From Paralithodes platypus (lineage: Eukaryota; Arthropoda; Malacostraca; Decapoda; Lithodidae), in NCBI GenBank assembly GCA_032716605.1, contig CM064480.1, forward strand, positions 40,350,791-40,414,790: a DNA stretch of 64,000 nt, given 5' to 3'. Of the stretch, positions 23,015 through 32,377 are shown in pieces (position 1 is the first letter of the stretch; each line of letters begins with the position of its first letter). Below the pieces are notes generated by a model. That model had not been told where the DNA came from and ran no database searches. It was given only the letters and a program-made list of their open reading frames with translations. The translations under genes were made by a program, and so were the position numbers.

Positions 23015-24430
23015 GGTAGGCTGCCTTGCTTTCGCCTTGGTTGTCGCTCCCCGTGCTTGGAGAGCCACAAGTCCTGCTTGCGCCACTCGCTCTGTGTGTC
23101 CTCTCTGGCCTACCTCCCTGCTCTGTGTGGCACGTGTCTGGCCCTGGTGGTTGTGCTGCTCCATGGCCCTGGTTCCTCGGCGGCGGCTGTGGCCTCTGCT
23201 TCCCTTCTGTCGGTGTGGACGATGGTCTCCCGCCACATTAGGACTGTGGGCCACCGTTCCCCGGCCTTTGTTGCCGACCGGATCCGCGTCGCCCTGGGTA
23301 TCCCTGACCCGACTGAAGGCCGTTCACCTGGCCCTCTCCCTGCTCGGGCCCTCTCCCCTGGGTCCCGCAGCCAGTCGTCCCATCGTCGGGGGGTTCCCCA
23401 GCTCCGCCCACACTCTCGCTCGCCTCGTCGTCCGTCCTCTACTGCCCCTCGTCGTCCTCCTGATCGCCTTGACGACACCCATCGCCCTCGTCATGGTTCT
23501 CGCCCTGAGGCCGGGGTTAGCGGCTCTGCCCCTGTGCGCCCTCCCCTGGCCTCTACGGATAGGGGCTCTACTCCCTTCCGCCCGCTTCCCCAGCCCAGAC
23601 GACTTCCTCTTACGTTGTCCTCTCCGCGCGCGGTTGTTCATGCTGTAGCTGGCCCTCTGCTCCCTCCTCCTACACTGTCCAGGAGGGTCCGCCTGGATGT
23701 CGTTGCTTCTCCTACTTCACCTGCTTCAGTGCCTATTCTTCCTTCACGGTCTCGTCCCACGGTGGGGGTCCCTCCCTCCTCCGCCTCGGTGTCGGGCCGC
23801 CCTGTTGTCTCAGCCCCGGGGATCCTTGCTCTGTTTCCCCCCGCGGCTCCTTCTGGCCTCCTTTCACCCGGCCAGCCTTCCCACTCCCGTCGTCCTGTTC
23901 CTCCTCATTCTTCTCTTCCTGACCTTCCCTTACCGTCTCGCCAGGGGGGTACCCCTCCTCTTGCCTCGGTGGGGTTTCGCGAGGTTTCGGGGTCCCCTTT
24001 CTCAGGAGCTGACGTGTCGCTGGAAGAGGGGGATGGTGCTGTTTCCCCCTCGGCCGTTTGTGATCGGGGACGAGTCCCTCAACGGCGACACAACCGTCGT
24101 CGCTCGCCTTCCTTGGGCCGGGACGCTGCTGGTTCGTGTCGTGGGTCTCGCTCCCGCTCACGCTCGCCCCTGCGGGCCGACCAATCTTGGGGGGGGTCGC
24201 CTCTCTCGGATCGATTGTCGGCTATGCAGGGCTGGGTTGTGTCACGCATCGACGGGCGCTTGGCGTCGATGCAAGACTCCCTCTTCTCGCGCTTCTTGGC
24301 GGTGACTCACCCTCAGCGCCTCACCCTACCTACCCCTGCTACGGTCCCCCTCCCTTCTGCAGGCCTACGCTCTGGTCAGACTTCAGCCGCCCTGACATCC
24401 TTCCGGCTGTTCAGTCCCTGGCTGTGTTGA
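22916..24430 (+). CDS. DIRS-2 gag-like protein, copy A
   Basis: An open frame of 504 codons, identical in length to that of copy B. The N-terminal part has a Cys/His cluster (CFRLGCRSPCLESHKSC), reminiscent of the Cys motif in DIRS-1 gag. The rest is Arg/Ser/Pro-rich and basic. The frame as given opens at GTG; the true start may come from an upstream exon or an internal ATG. I call it gag from position and Cys cluster, not from sequence identity to a known family. An uninterrupted 504-codon frame in both copies, next to a defective pol, is notable. Confidence 0.55.
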   Translation: MFLFPHAPSLVLLGHSLHLLLRRADYGVCSSSAGRLPCFRLGCRSPCLESHKSCLRHSLCVSSLAYLPALCGTCLALVVVLLHGPGSSAAAVASASLLSVWTMVSRHIRTVGHRSPAFVADRIRVALGIPDPTEGRSPGPLPARALSPGSRSQSSHRRGVPQLRPHSRSPRRPSSTAPRRPPDRLDDTHRPRHGSRPEAGVSGSAPVRPPLASTDRGSTPFRPLPQPRRLPLTLSSPRAVVHAVAGPLLPPPTLSRRVRLDVVASPTSPASVPILPSRSRPTVGVPPSSASVSGRPVVSAPGILALFPPAAPSGLLSPGQPSHSRRPVPPHSSLPDLPLPSRQGGTPPLASVGFREVSGSPFSGADVSLEEGDGAVSPSAVCDRGRVPQRRHNRRRSPSLGRDAAGSCRGSRSRSRSPLRADQSWGGSPLSDRLSAMQGWVVSRIDGRLASMQDSLFSRFLAVTHPQRLTLPTPATVPLPSAGLRSGQTSAALTSFRLFSPWLC

Positions 24431-25409
24431 CGGGTCTGTCCTCCTATGGGACAGGTTTGTGCGACGCCGGTACGCCTGGCTTAGCCATCATGCTCGGTCA
24501 CCCTCTCCCATTGGTGGCCTGGTTTGCTGAGGCCTTCGACTTCACACACCGATCCGTCGACGGGTCTCCTTCAGTCCCTCCCCCGGAGTCATCACTGATT
24601 TTGCCTCCTCTTGTGTCTGTCGGCGGGTTGGACGGCGCGTTCTGGTCCTGGATGAGCGCGCCCGTTCTTGAACTTTGTTCTATTGCTACCCCGTTCTTCT
24701 CTCACCCGGATCAGCCCTCTGTCGCCAAGGTTTTTCCCTTGCGACAGAGGGTGACTGCCTTATTGTCTTGTCTTTAGGTTCCCTCCAGACGTCTGTTCAC
24801 CACCTGCGGCTTTTCGAGGCGTCTGCGCCAGGCGATCTTCGTGAGGGTTTGGACCGCGTTCAGCGGGTCCACCTTCGGCTCGCGGTGTCTTTGGTTCCCG
24901 AGCTGAAGGCGGTTTTGTGCGCGGCAACTCGGCAACGCCCGACGGTACGGTCCTCGTTCTGCCGGCCGGCCCCCTTGGATATTCGTCAGGGTTTGTTGTA
25001 CTCTGCGCTATATATGTCGTTTTTTTTTAAGCAGGATGCTTGGGAATGCTACGCTTCTCTGTCGGCGGCCCCTGCTTCCGACACGCGACGACGCGCTGTG
25101 TCGTTGCGGGCCCTGCTTACGTCACGCACCGACGCGCTGTGTCGCGCGCGGGGTCTTCTCAGTCCCGTCCTTCTGCCGGTCCTCTTCGGGGTGCTGCTGC
25201 AAGTGCTGCCGCCTTGCACGGGCGCAGGACTGGGACGTTGCAGGCCAGTGCGTCGGTTCCGCCTCGCACTTCTGTTCTTGCCCCTTTCATCCCCGCCGTG
25301 TCGGGGCTGGCCGGCCTTCCAGTTCCGGCCGCCCTTCGACGGGGTCAGCCCCGCGCCTGCCTGGGGTTGGGGTGGCCCGCCCTTTTCGACGAGGTTGGGG
25401 GTGGGGTAG
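24370..25409 (+). pseudogene. DIRS-2 gag C-terminal region, frame-broken
   Basis: The gag-like sequence seems to continue in another frame to 24777 (…AVLTGLSSYGTGLC…) and then in a third from about 24675 (LREGLDRVQRVHLRLAVSLV), which resembles the end of DIRS-1 gag in position and character. Copy B has the same two frame changes, so the lesions, or unrecognised introns, predate both insertions. Confidence 0.5.
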
Positions 25410-25498
25410 AGGAGGTCAACATGGTGCTCATGCCCGCACGGCCCGTACCGGGGGTACCTCCACGTCAACACAATGTGTAGTTCTCTGGGTCGGCCTCC

Positions 25499-26640
25499 TT
25501 GTTCTCCTTCTCGCCTGGCCGACCGGGTCGCTCCCCTCCTCTCGGGTGCTCCCTCGGGTTGTTTTCGCCCTTGCGCCCCTCGGTAGCCGCGAGGGATGTT
25601 GGGGGCGGCGGGTTGCGCGGAGGGGTCTCACCTGGAGGTGGACGTCCAGACCCCCACTCCGCTCTTGTCACCGACGCCGGCCCATCTCTTCAGAGGTGGC
25701 CCACGTGTTCACTTCCATGCCCGAGCTGGGTAGCGTCGAGGGAGTTGACCGCCGGTCACCCGGTTTTCCTCTCCCGTGTCTTTCTGGTACCGTCGACGAA
25801 CTGCGACGCGATGCGACCGGTGGTGGATCTGTCGGCCCTCAACGGGCACATCGTGCACACACGGTTTCTGATGCTGCCGGTACCCCTGGTACGCCTGGCC
25901 CTGTGCCCTCTGTCGTGGGTAGTGTCGCTGGCCCTCCAGGATGCGTCTTGGCTCGTTCCTCTCCATCCTCGCTTCCAGCGATTCTTGGCCGTTCGGACTT
26001 CCGATCGTGTGTTCCTGTTCAACGGCCTTCCCTTCGGTCTCCACATCGCACCGCAGATCTTCTCCGCACTGGTGGGGCAAGCTCTGGGTCCTCTCCTCAG
26101 GAGCGGGCTCCAGATCCTGTTTTCCTTGGCCGATTGGTTGGTAGTTTCCGACGCCCTAGGACTGTGCATTGGCGACGCCCTCACAGTCGTTCGCCACATC
26201 GCACGGTTAGGGTTCCCCTTCGATGTTCCCAAGTCACGCTTGACCCCGTCGCGTGTCGTGCCATGGGTCGGTCTCGCATGGGTTTTGTCCGGCGCTACGG
26301 TGATCCGGGGTCTGCCGGCCGCGGTGCACCTTCGGTGGAAGGTCTTCGCCGTGTTGCACTCGGTCTCCCTCCCGGGGAGGCTCTGGGACTCGTTCGTGGG
26401 TTCGCTGCATTGGGCCGCTCTGCCCCTTCCCTTAGGGAGCCTCTGGCTACGCCGCCTCCTCCTCATGGGCACTGCGGTGTTTCCGTTGCCCCTATGGATC
26501 GGCTCCTGCCGCTCCCGCGTACCGTTCGCAGACGCTTCGGTCGCTGGGTTGCTCGGGGCTCGCTCTCTGCAGCTGTGCCCTGGACCGCCCCCCCGCCGAC
26601 GGTCTGGGTAGCCACAGATACGTCGAGCGAGGTTGGGTGA
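25499..26640 (+). pseudogene. DIRS-2 reverse transcriptase (catalytic residues replaced), copy A
   Basis: It aligns with DIRS-1 RT through FLSRVFLVP, AMRPVVDLSALN and LPFGLHIAP. Motif A reads SLALQDASW where DIRS-1 has SLDLTDTYW; the Ala codon GCC is at 25931-25933. Motif C reads FSLADWL where DIRS-1 has WYLDDWL; GCC is at 26129-26131. These Asp residues bind the catalytic metals in RTs, so polymerase activity is not expected. A run of C near 26585-26594 shifts frame in this copy. The RNase H start reads VWVATDTSSEVG then a stop, where DIRS-1 has VWVDTDASG. Confidence 0.8.
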
Positions 26641-27396
26641 GGTTCCCGATCGAACCTGGGACGTCCACTTCCCGGCCGATGGGTGGGTCTCCCTCCACTT
26701 ACCCGTCTATGCCCTCGGACTGTTGGTTCCTTTGTTCTTCCTGCGGGACCACGCGCTGGCCCTTCGGGGTGAGTCGGTGGCCTTCGGGTTGGACACTCAG
26801 ACAAGCTGTCCCCTGTTTCCTTATGCGGGGGTCCTCCAGGTCGTTGACTCTATTGGGGGTCTCGGTGGAGTTGTTCTTCCTCGCGGACCGACACCCCTTC
26901 TCCTTGCATGCCTCCTCCCTGCCCGGGCCTGCCACCCTGTGGGCGTTCTTGTAGAATGGGCGATGAAACGAACAGTGTTCGCCGACCTCGCGGCTTCCTG
27001 AGGTGTTCCGGAGGTCGCCTTGTTCGCATCGGGGGTGCCGCGCCAGTTGCCTCTGGACCTCTCCCTCCGGCCTCGCGCTCCGGGGGGGGTCCGGACGCTT
27101 TCCTGGTTGCCTGGTACAGGTGGCGGTCGATATACATCTTTCCGCCACCAGACGCGCTGTTGATGTGCCCAGTCCTCGCGAAGCTGAGGCTGTACCACGG
27201 CTGCGTCTGGCTCCTCGCGCCTCTGTGGCCGGCACGGACTTGGTCCGCCCGGTTGCCGCGGTGGTGCCCGTGTCCGGTCCCTCTACCTGTCTCCGGCTTC
27301 CACTTGGGCCAGGTTGGGGACCTGCGGACCTCGTTGGCCTTCGCATCGTGCTTGTTCATGAGGCACGGTGGCTCCCGGTCCCCGGCCGGGCCCTGA
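26633..27396 (+). pseudogene. DIRS-2 RNase H and tail, copy A
   Basis: The frame resembles DIRS-1 around LLVPLFFLRDHALALRG and later IYIFPPPDALLMCPVL, so the RNase H and downstream linker are recognisable. The position of DIRS-1 Glu307 (KELL) reads GLL. A small deletion relative to copy B (near 26939-26945) removes the ADALS-equivalent region. Confidence 0.65.
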
Positions 27397-27767
27397 CTGA
27401 CTTCCTGCAGCGTTCCTGGCCGTCTTCTCCTTGGGGGACTTACGGGTCCCGCTGGAGGTCTTTTACTAGGTGGTTACAGGCCACTCGCCTGCCAGTTGGC
27501 TCTCCTTCCCTCGTCCTACTCTCCTTGTTTCACCTCTTCCATACACGTCGCTTTCATGTCGACGCTCTACGTACCCACTTGTCTGCCGTCCGGGGGGTCT
27601 TTGGGTCCGTCGCTGGGCTGGTCGTTCCACCACAGGAGCTGGATTCCTTCCTGACGGCTGCCTTCCGGGATCGACCGCCTCCGCCTCAGCGGTTTTGTGG
27701 TCTTCTATCAATTCCTTCATCTCCTCCTACCTCTCCGTGTCCAGTGTTCGACCCCCTCGGCCGGTGA
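27003..27767 (+). pseudogene. DIRS-2 tyrosine recombinase, copy A (core deleted)
   Basis: It encodes the N-terminal part of the recombinase (RSWPSSPWGTYGSRWRSFTR, like the SAM-type core-binding domain of DIRS-1), up to FRDRPPP. The sequence then jumps into the extreme 3' part: about 550 bp present in copy B, including the R and HxxR residues, are missing. The breakpoint carries a CGCCTC repeat, suggesting a short-homology deletion. No recombinase activity is expected. Confidence 0.8.
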
Positions 27768-28229
27768 TTGCTCTCGGGGGTCGTGTTTCCTGGTGCTCTG
27801 GCGAAGATCCCTGGTCTTCCCCCCTTGTCCCTCGTTCTTTTCCTTTGTTTTATTTGACAAAGGGGGGGGGGGGGTGTACGGGTTTGCAACACTGGATTGC
27901 AAGTTTGGGATTATGTATTGTTCCAGTACATAAGTATTTTTGCCACATTGAAAATTGTGTTTTGTTCTTGTGTTCGGTGTTTTTGTTGGTTTTTGAAGAA
28001 AAGGAATTTTGGGTACAGTACCTTTTTTTGGTTTCAGACAAGTCTATGTTTTTGCATTACTATGAATGACGGGCATGTGTTAAAACTGTTCTTTTTAGCT
28101 ACTCCTCAGTTTTTCACTCTTTTATTAAACTCTCTTGTTTAAATTGTGTCTTTGTCATTCGTAATTTTGTTTTATGCATTGTTTTTTTTGGTAGGTTGGG
28201 CTTGGATGTCCTCCTCCTATTTGTTATGC

Positions 28230-28345
28230 AGCCTTGACGTTGGATTTGCCAAGACTACTAACAAATTGGGAGGTTTGACGTACCGCCCAACCTACCAAAT
28301 AGGAAAACCTACTATTTGGTAGTAGTCTTGGAAAATCCAACGTAC
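28230..28345 (+). repeat. DIRS-2 copy A internal complementary region
   Basis: It reads as the reverse complement of the two element ends joined: the rc of CCTCCCA is followed directly by the rc of ATTTGTTAG. It therefore records the circle junction CCTCCCAATTTGTTAG. Confidence 0.85.
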
Positions 28346-28404
28346 ATAATACCCTCCCTCACGCCGGACCCCTGCCCATCCGCGTTCTTCTGCTGACGTG
28401 AGAT

Positions 28405-28752
28405 GTGATGACAAGAGAGGGTCGCTCATGCGCACGTTCGACAGGGATCTGCACATGACGGAACACGGGATGGGCCTTAAGCGGTAACTAAGGTAAACCC
28501 CTTTTTCTTCTCTTCTATGCTTTTTTCACCTTCGGTGGTAGTTTTGGTTAATGTACAACGTCTCCTAGAGCAAGATAAGGAGTAGACTCTAGACGTTTTC
28601 TTTTTAACCGTGGTTGGAATGACGACATACAATCAAAATAGACAAGTCGTCATTGCAATTAGGTTAATAGCCTTGACGTTGGATTTTCCAAGACTACTAC
28701 CAAATAGTAGGTTTTCCTATTTGGTAGGTTGGGAGGTACGTCAAACCTCCCA
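28405..28752 (+). repeat. DIRS-2 copy A right inverted repeat and terminal extension
   Basis: It matches copy B at 50913-51262 (inverted) and the left inverted repeat of the element. It ends CCTCCCA at 28752, after which DIRS-1 RT coding resumes. Confidence 0.85.
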
Positions 28753-30330
28753 GTCGTAGACCTGTCTTATCTGAACCTTCACATTCACGAGTCATTCCGT
28801 ATGTTAACAGTACACCAAATCAGGCTAACACTTCCGCCGGGAGGTTGGATGTGTTCCCTAGACCTGACAGACACTTATTGGCACGTATCGGTAAACAAAA
28901 GGTTTCAAAGGTTTCTGGCCATACGGATCAGGCACCAAAATGTTGTTTTTCAAAGGATGCCAATCGGTTTGAACCTGGCACCTCGATTATTCACGAAATT
29001 AGTCCGGCAAGCCCTGATGCCGTTATTAAAGCAAGGAATCAGAGTGTTGTGGTACCTAGACGACTGGCTGGTGGTGGCAGAGACAGAGCAATTATGCATC
29101 AAACATGTCAACATAATTTTAAATCATGTCAAAACTCTAGGGTTCAAGGTAAATCTGGTAAAGTCAAACCTTGTTCCCTCACGAGTAATTCAGTGGATAG
29201 GGCTGGTCTGGGACACAGCTGCTCTCACTCTGAGTCAGAGTGTGGACAATCGCAACAGGTTTCGCAGGAAACTGTTCATGTTTCTTCACAGTCTGACTAC
29301 GACACAAAGGGTCTGGGAGTCTCTGGTCGGCTCTCTCAACTGGATTCAACTAACTGTAATGTTGGGCCGGTTGAAAGTAAAACGTTTAATATTGGAAGGC
29401 AACAAATATTTCCCACTCTTACCGGCGGGAAAGTTATGGCCCATCCCAAAATTAATCCACACCTTACTAGCGGTCTGGGCGAAGAGGGAAACGTTGCACT
29501 CAATAATGTCATGGACCTCTCCTCCGCCAACAGTATGGGTAGACACGGATGCGTCAGGCACAATAGGTTGGGGATTTCAGTCAAATCAGGGGCACCAGGG
29601 TCAGGGGCTTTGGTCCCACTTAGAAATCTCCCACATCAATGTCAAAGAATTACTAGTCCCCTTGTATTTCCTTCAGGCTCACGGCCCTGCTTTAAGGGGC
29701 AAGTCGGTGGCCTTCAGAATGGACAATCTGAACGCAGTTCACTGTATTCAGAAACAAGGGTCAACAAGGTCAAGGAAGTTGCTAAACGTGTCGGAAGAGA
29801 TTTTTAGTCTAGCCAACAGACTAGACATTTATCTTCACGCATCTTATCTCCCAGGCGTAGCAAACGTCTGGGCAGACGCTCTGTCCCGGAGACAGAGCAC
29901 GACAGTGGAATGGGAGCTCAAGCAACCCATTTTCAACCAAATGATTGCAGAGCTCTACCATCCACAAGTGGATCTGTTTGCGTCCGAGGAGACTCACAAG
30001 CTCCCTCTATACCTCACCCGCCGGACGAAAACGCCGGCAGGGGGGCCGGACGCCCTGGTGACAGACTGGAACAGATGGAGCTCCATCTATCTGTTTCCGC
30101 CGCCAGACACGTCACTAATGTGCCTCGTAGTGAACAAGCTACGAGATTATCGAGGCTTAGTCTCGCTAGTCGCACCCCTGTGGCCGGCGCAGTTGTGGTA
30201 CCAGCAATTAAAGACGTGGTGCCCGCACCCGGTGTCACTCCCGGTCGGGTATTTCTACTTAGACACGATTGGCAACCTAGCGACCTCGCTGACTTTTGCA
30301 TTATGGACATTCAGGAGGCCAAGTGGCTAG
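28729..30330 (+). CDS. DIRS-1 reverse transcriptase-RNase H (C-terminal piece, catalytic residues intact)
   Basis: The frame has 533 codons; the first 7 or so are read from the end of DIRS-2. RT motif A is SLDLTDTYW (Asp45 and Asp48 of this frame), RMPIGLNLAP lies near residue 76, and motif C YLDDWL has Asp111-Asp112. RNase H follows: VDTDAS (Asp272), KELL (Glu307), MDNLN (Asp332), ADALSR (Asp383). The tail includes YLFPPPDTSLMC. All expected metal ligands are present, but the N-terminal fingers are 7.1 kb away (to 21632), so no full protein can be made from this copy. It overlaps the recombinase gene by 28 nt. Confidence 0.9.
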   Translation: MGGTSNLPVVDLSYLNLHIHESFRMLTVHQIRLTLPPGGWMCSLDLTDTYWHVSVNKRFQRFLAIRIRHQNVVFQRMPIGLNLAPRLFTKLVRQALMPLLKQGIRVLWYLDDWLVVAETEQLCIKHVNIILNHVKTLGFKVNLVKSNLVPSRVIQWIGLVWDTAALTLSQSVDNRNRFRRKLFMFLHSLTTTQRVWESLVGSLNWIQLTVMLGRLKVKRLILEGNKYFPLLPAGKLWPIPKLIHTLLAVWAKRETLHSIMSWTSPPPTVWVDTDASGTIGWGFQSNQGHQGQGLWSHLEISHINVKELLVPLYFLQAHGPALRGKSVAFRMDNLNAVHCIQKQGSTRSRKLLNVSEEIFSLANRLDIYLHASYLPGVANVWADALSRRQSTTVEWELKQPIFNQMIAELYHPQVDLFASEETHKLPLYLTRRTKTPAGGPDALVTDWNRWSSIYLFPPPDTSLMCLVVNKLRDYRGLVSLVAPLWPAQLWYQQLKTWCPHPVSLPVGYFYLDTIGNLATSLTFALWTFRRPSG

Positions 30331-31283
30331 CACCATACGGTAGAGAGGTGACCAATAAATTATTAAATCAATATACTCAGTCTACGAAACGACAGTATCA
30401 ATCACATTGGCAAACCTTTACTTCTTGGATCATTAGAACAGAACAGACTGTGCCATCGGTAGCTTTAGTTTTCAATTATTTAAATTATCTGTTTGAGCAG
30501 AAACGTTTATCTGTGGTAACGTTAAAAAATAACTTAACTGCGATTAGAGTGCCCTTTTTAGACCTTACAGGTCTCTCCATACCGGTAGCGGAGGAAACAG
30601 GTTTTATGAGGGCATGTTTTAAACTCCACCCACCTCCCCGTCAGCTCATGCCTACTTGGTCTCTGGACAAGGCATTGTCTTTACTTCACTCTCGTCTGTA
30701 CCAAAATACTGCAGATTTTGCATTACTCTTAAAAAAGGCTGTTTTCCTTTTGGCTTTGGCCACCGGGAACAGAGTGTCTGAGCTGGCGGCGATGAGCAAC
30801 ACACCTAATTGCCTTAGGTTTGGTAGACTTAATGAATGTATTCACATTGCACCTTCCCCGGGATTTGTAGCCAAGAATGAGCACAGTGCACACGTGCTTT
30901 CTGAGTTCACGGTGCCGGCGTTAAAAAGGGGAAAGGTGCACCTTAATCTATGTCCAGTGCAGGCTCTAACCAAATATTTGAGAGTGGCTCCTCTCAACCC
31001 CCAAGGTGCTTTATGGGTAGCGAGTACGGGTAAACGCTTACTGAAACGGAGATTAGCTTCTCTTCTGGTCGAAGTCATTAAAGAGAGTAATCCCGGCGTT
31101 GTGGGTAGGGCCCACGATTTACGCAAATGGGCGGCCTCTTTACGTTTCCTGAAGAATTTTTCAGTAGAAGATATTGCGTCCACACAGTTGTGGGCGTCTA
31201 ATCATACGTTTTTGACTAGATACTTGTCAGTTGCTCTGGACAAACCTTCCTTACCATGTATAGCTTTAAGGCAGAGGGTCTAG
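30303..31283 (+). CDS. DIRS-1 tyrosine recombinase
   Basis: The ATG at 30303 gives 326 residues; the frame is open further upstream (to 29910), but the N-terminal domain begins here and overlaps the end of the RT frame by 28 nt. Residues 20-85 look like a SAM-like core-binding domain (YTQSTKRQYQSHWQTFTSW). Catalytic set: Arg157 (ATGNRVSEL), His271 and Arg274 (HDLRKW), His301 (SNHTF), Tyr307 (FLTRYL). Role: joins the circular DNA intermediate to the genome, replacing the integrase of LTR elements. It looks intact. Confidence 0.92.
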   Translation: MDIQEAKWLAPYGREVTNKLLNQYTQSTKRQYQSHWQTFTSWIIRTEQTVPSVALVFNYLNYLFEQKRLSVVTLKNNLTAIRVPFLDLTGLSIPVAEETGFMRACFKLHPPPRQLMPTWSLDKALSLLHSRLYQNTADFALLLKKAVFLLALATGNRVSELAAMSNTPNCLRFGRLNECIHIAPSPGFVAKNEHSAHVLSEFTVPALKRGKVHLNLCPVQALTKYLRVAPLNPQGALWVASTGKRLLKRRLASLLVEVIKESNPGVVGRAHDLRKWAASLRFLKNFSVEDIASTQLWASNHTFLTRYLSVALDKPSLPCIALRQRV

Positions 31284-31845
31284 GTGGCCCTACTGTCACT
31301 TTTGTTTACTTTCAAGGAAAAGGGGGGGGGGGGTGCAGTCAGTGTAACATAGGACACCCTAGACCCCGCCAGAGTATAAGAGCTGTGATACAATTTAGGG
31401 TTAATGTGATATGAAAATTTATCTGCGAGAAATTGTGCTAGTACAATGTTAGTACAAAACAATGGAGTTGTTATAGTAGTTTTAGCTGTGAAAGCAATTT
31501 AGTATTAAACAGTGGAGATTTTTTGCACATTATTTTTCACGAATATTATGGGGTTTATTATGTGCACATGTAAACTTATAACTTGTTATTTTTTGTCACC
31601 ACTCGTTGAGTGGGGTACCTTGGTAACTACAGATCTGTTCACAGAATCTCCAGAGTTACCCCCTTTTTTGTCAAGCAGGCTTCTTTGAAGCACGCACCTG
31701 CTTGAACCCCCTTTTTTGTATTTATATGGTCTGCGCCGTAATTAAATATATTTGTTCAAAGTAAGAATACTATGTGGTTGTTTGATTATCTGCTTTGCTA
31801 GAGTTATGATATGATTACGAATGTCCCCCTCCAGTCTTAGAAATC

Positions 31846-31962
31846 AGGCATGTTCGTCAATGATGGAGGGGCCACTAATAAATTATAGGTTTGACTCCTG
31901 TAAGGAGATAAAGAAAACCTAATATTTAGTAATGGCCCCGTAATCATTGACGACTGGGGCCC
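31846..31962 (+). repeat. DIRS-1 internal complementary region
   Basis: First half: complement of the left end (reads ATTTATTAGTGGCCCC inverted). Second half: complement of the right end (GGTTTTCTTTATCTCC inverted). Together they preserve the end-to-end joint CCTATAATTTATTAG, the template used for end repair in the DIRS model. Confidence 0.88.
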
Positions 31963-32023
31963 TCCCGACCATCCCCTTCCCATTCATTGATGTATTAAGG
32001 ATTTTGGTTTACTTGATATGTCA

Positions 32024-32377
32024 GTGAAGGAAGAATGACGCCTGAATCAGCGTCTGGTCAAAGATCCACACAAGTACATCCACGATATGATGGAAAGCTT
32101 ATTGGATAGTTATTCTTATTTTCTTTTTATTTTTATTTTTTACGAAGTTTTTTCGTAGTGAGAACCCAATTCATAATGACTGAAGCCATGAGTGAGGTCG
32201 CGTGCGCTCATGATGAAGGCTCCTCAGATTTTAAATGCTCTGCGCGGTAGATTCAAACTACGGCGGATTAGTGTTTGAAGAGGATGCCTTATGTAATAGG
32301 CATGTTCGTCAATGATTACAGGGCCACTACTAAATATTAGGTTTTCTTTATCTCCTTACAGGAGTCAAACCTATAAT
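32024..32377 (+). repeat. DIRS-1 right inverted terminal repeat and extension
   Basis: Inverted copy of 16582-16881, followed by a right-end-specific extension ending AACCTATAAT at 32377. Flanking DNA then reads ACTACTATTG. Confidence 0.87.

Larger units (their letters stand above)
21633..28752 (+). mobile_element. DIRS-2 copy A, inserted in DIRS-1 RT gene
   Basis: A second DIRS-type element, about 7.1 kb, much richer in G+C than DIRS-1. The left end reads CCA-ATTTGTTAGTAGTC and the right end CCTC-CCA followed by GTCGTAG of the DIRS-1 RT gene. The ICR is at about 28230-28345 and the right inverted repeat at 28405-28752. Most of the left inverted repeat is deleted after about 21770, and the recombinase catalytic core is deleted near 27685. 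It shares both junction types with copy B at 50913-58940. Confidence 0.92.
16570..32377 (+). mobile_element. DIRS1-like retrotransposon (DIRS-1), interrupted
   Basis: Inverted terminal repeats of about 300 bp lie at 16570-16881 and 32024-32377. An internal complementary region at 31846-31962 matches both extreme ends joined together. The order is gag, RT-RNase H, tyrosine recombinase, the DIRS layout, with no integrase or LTR. Without the 7.1-kb DIRS-2 insertion (21633-28752) it would be about 8.7 kb. No target duplication is visible beyond a shared AT at the ends, as expected for recombinase-mediated insertion. Gag has a probable frameshift and an in-frame stop. Confidence 0.92.

Noticed and set aside
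23110..27359. Long minus-strand open frames in DIRS-2 copy A
   Set aside because: G+C-rich sequence opens many frames; only the plus-strand frames match RT, RNase H and recombinase motifs.
28845..29807. 320-codon open frame overlapping DIRS-1 RT
   Set aside because: It is a shadow in another frame of a gene with all RT and RNase H motifs; the translation has no domain.
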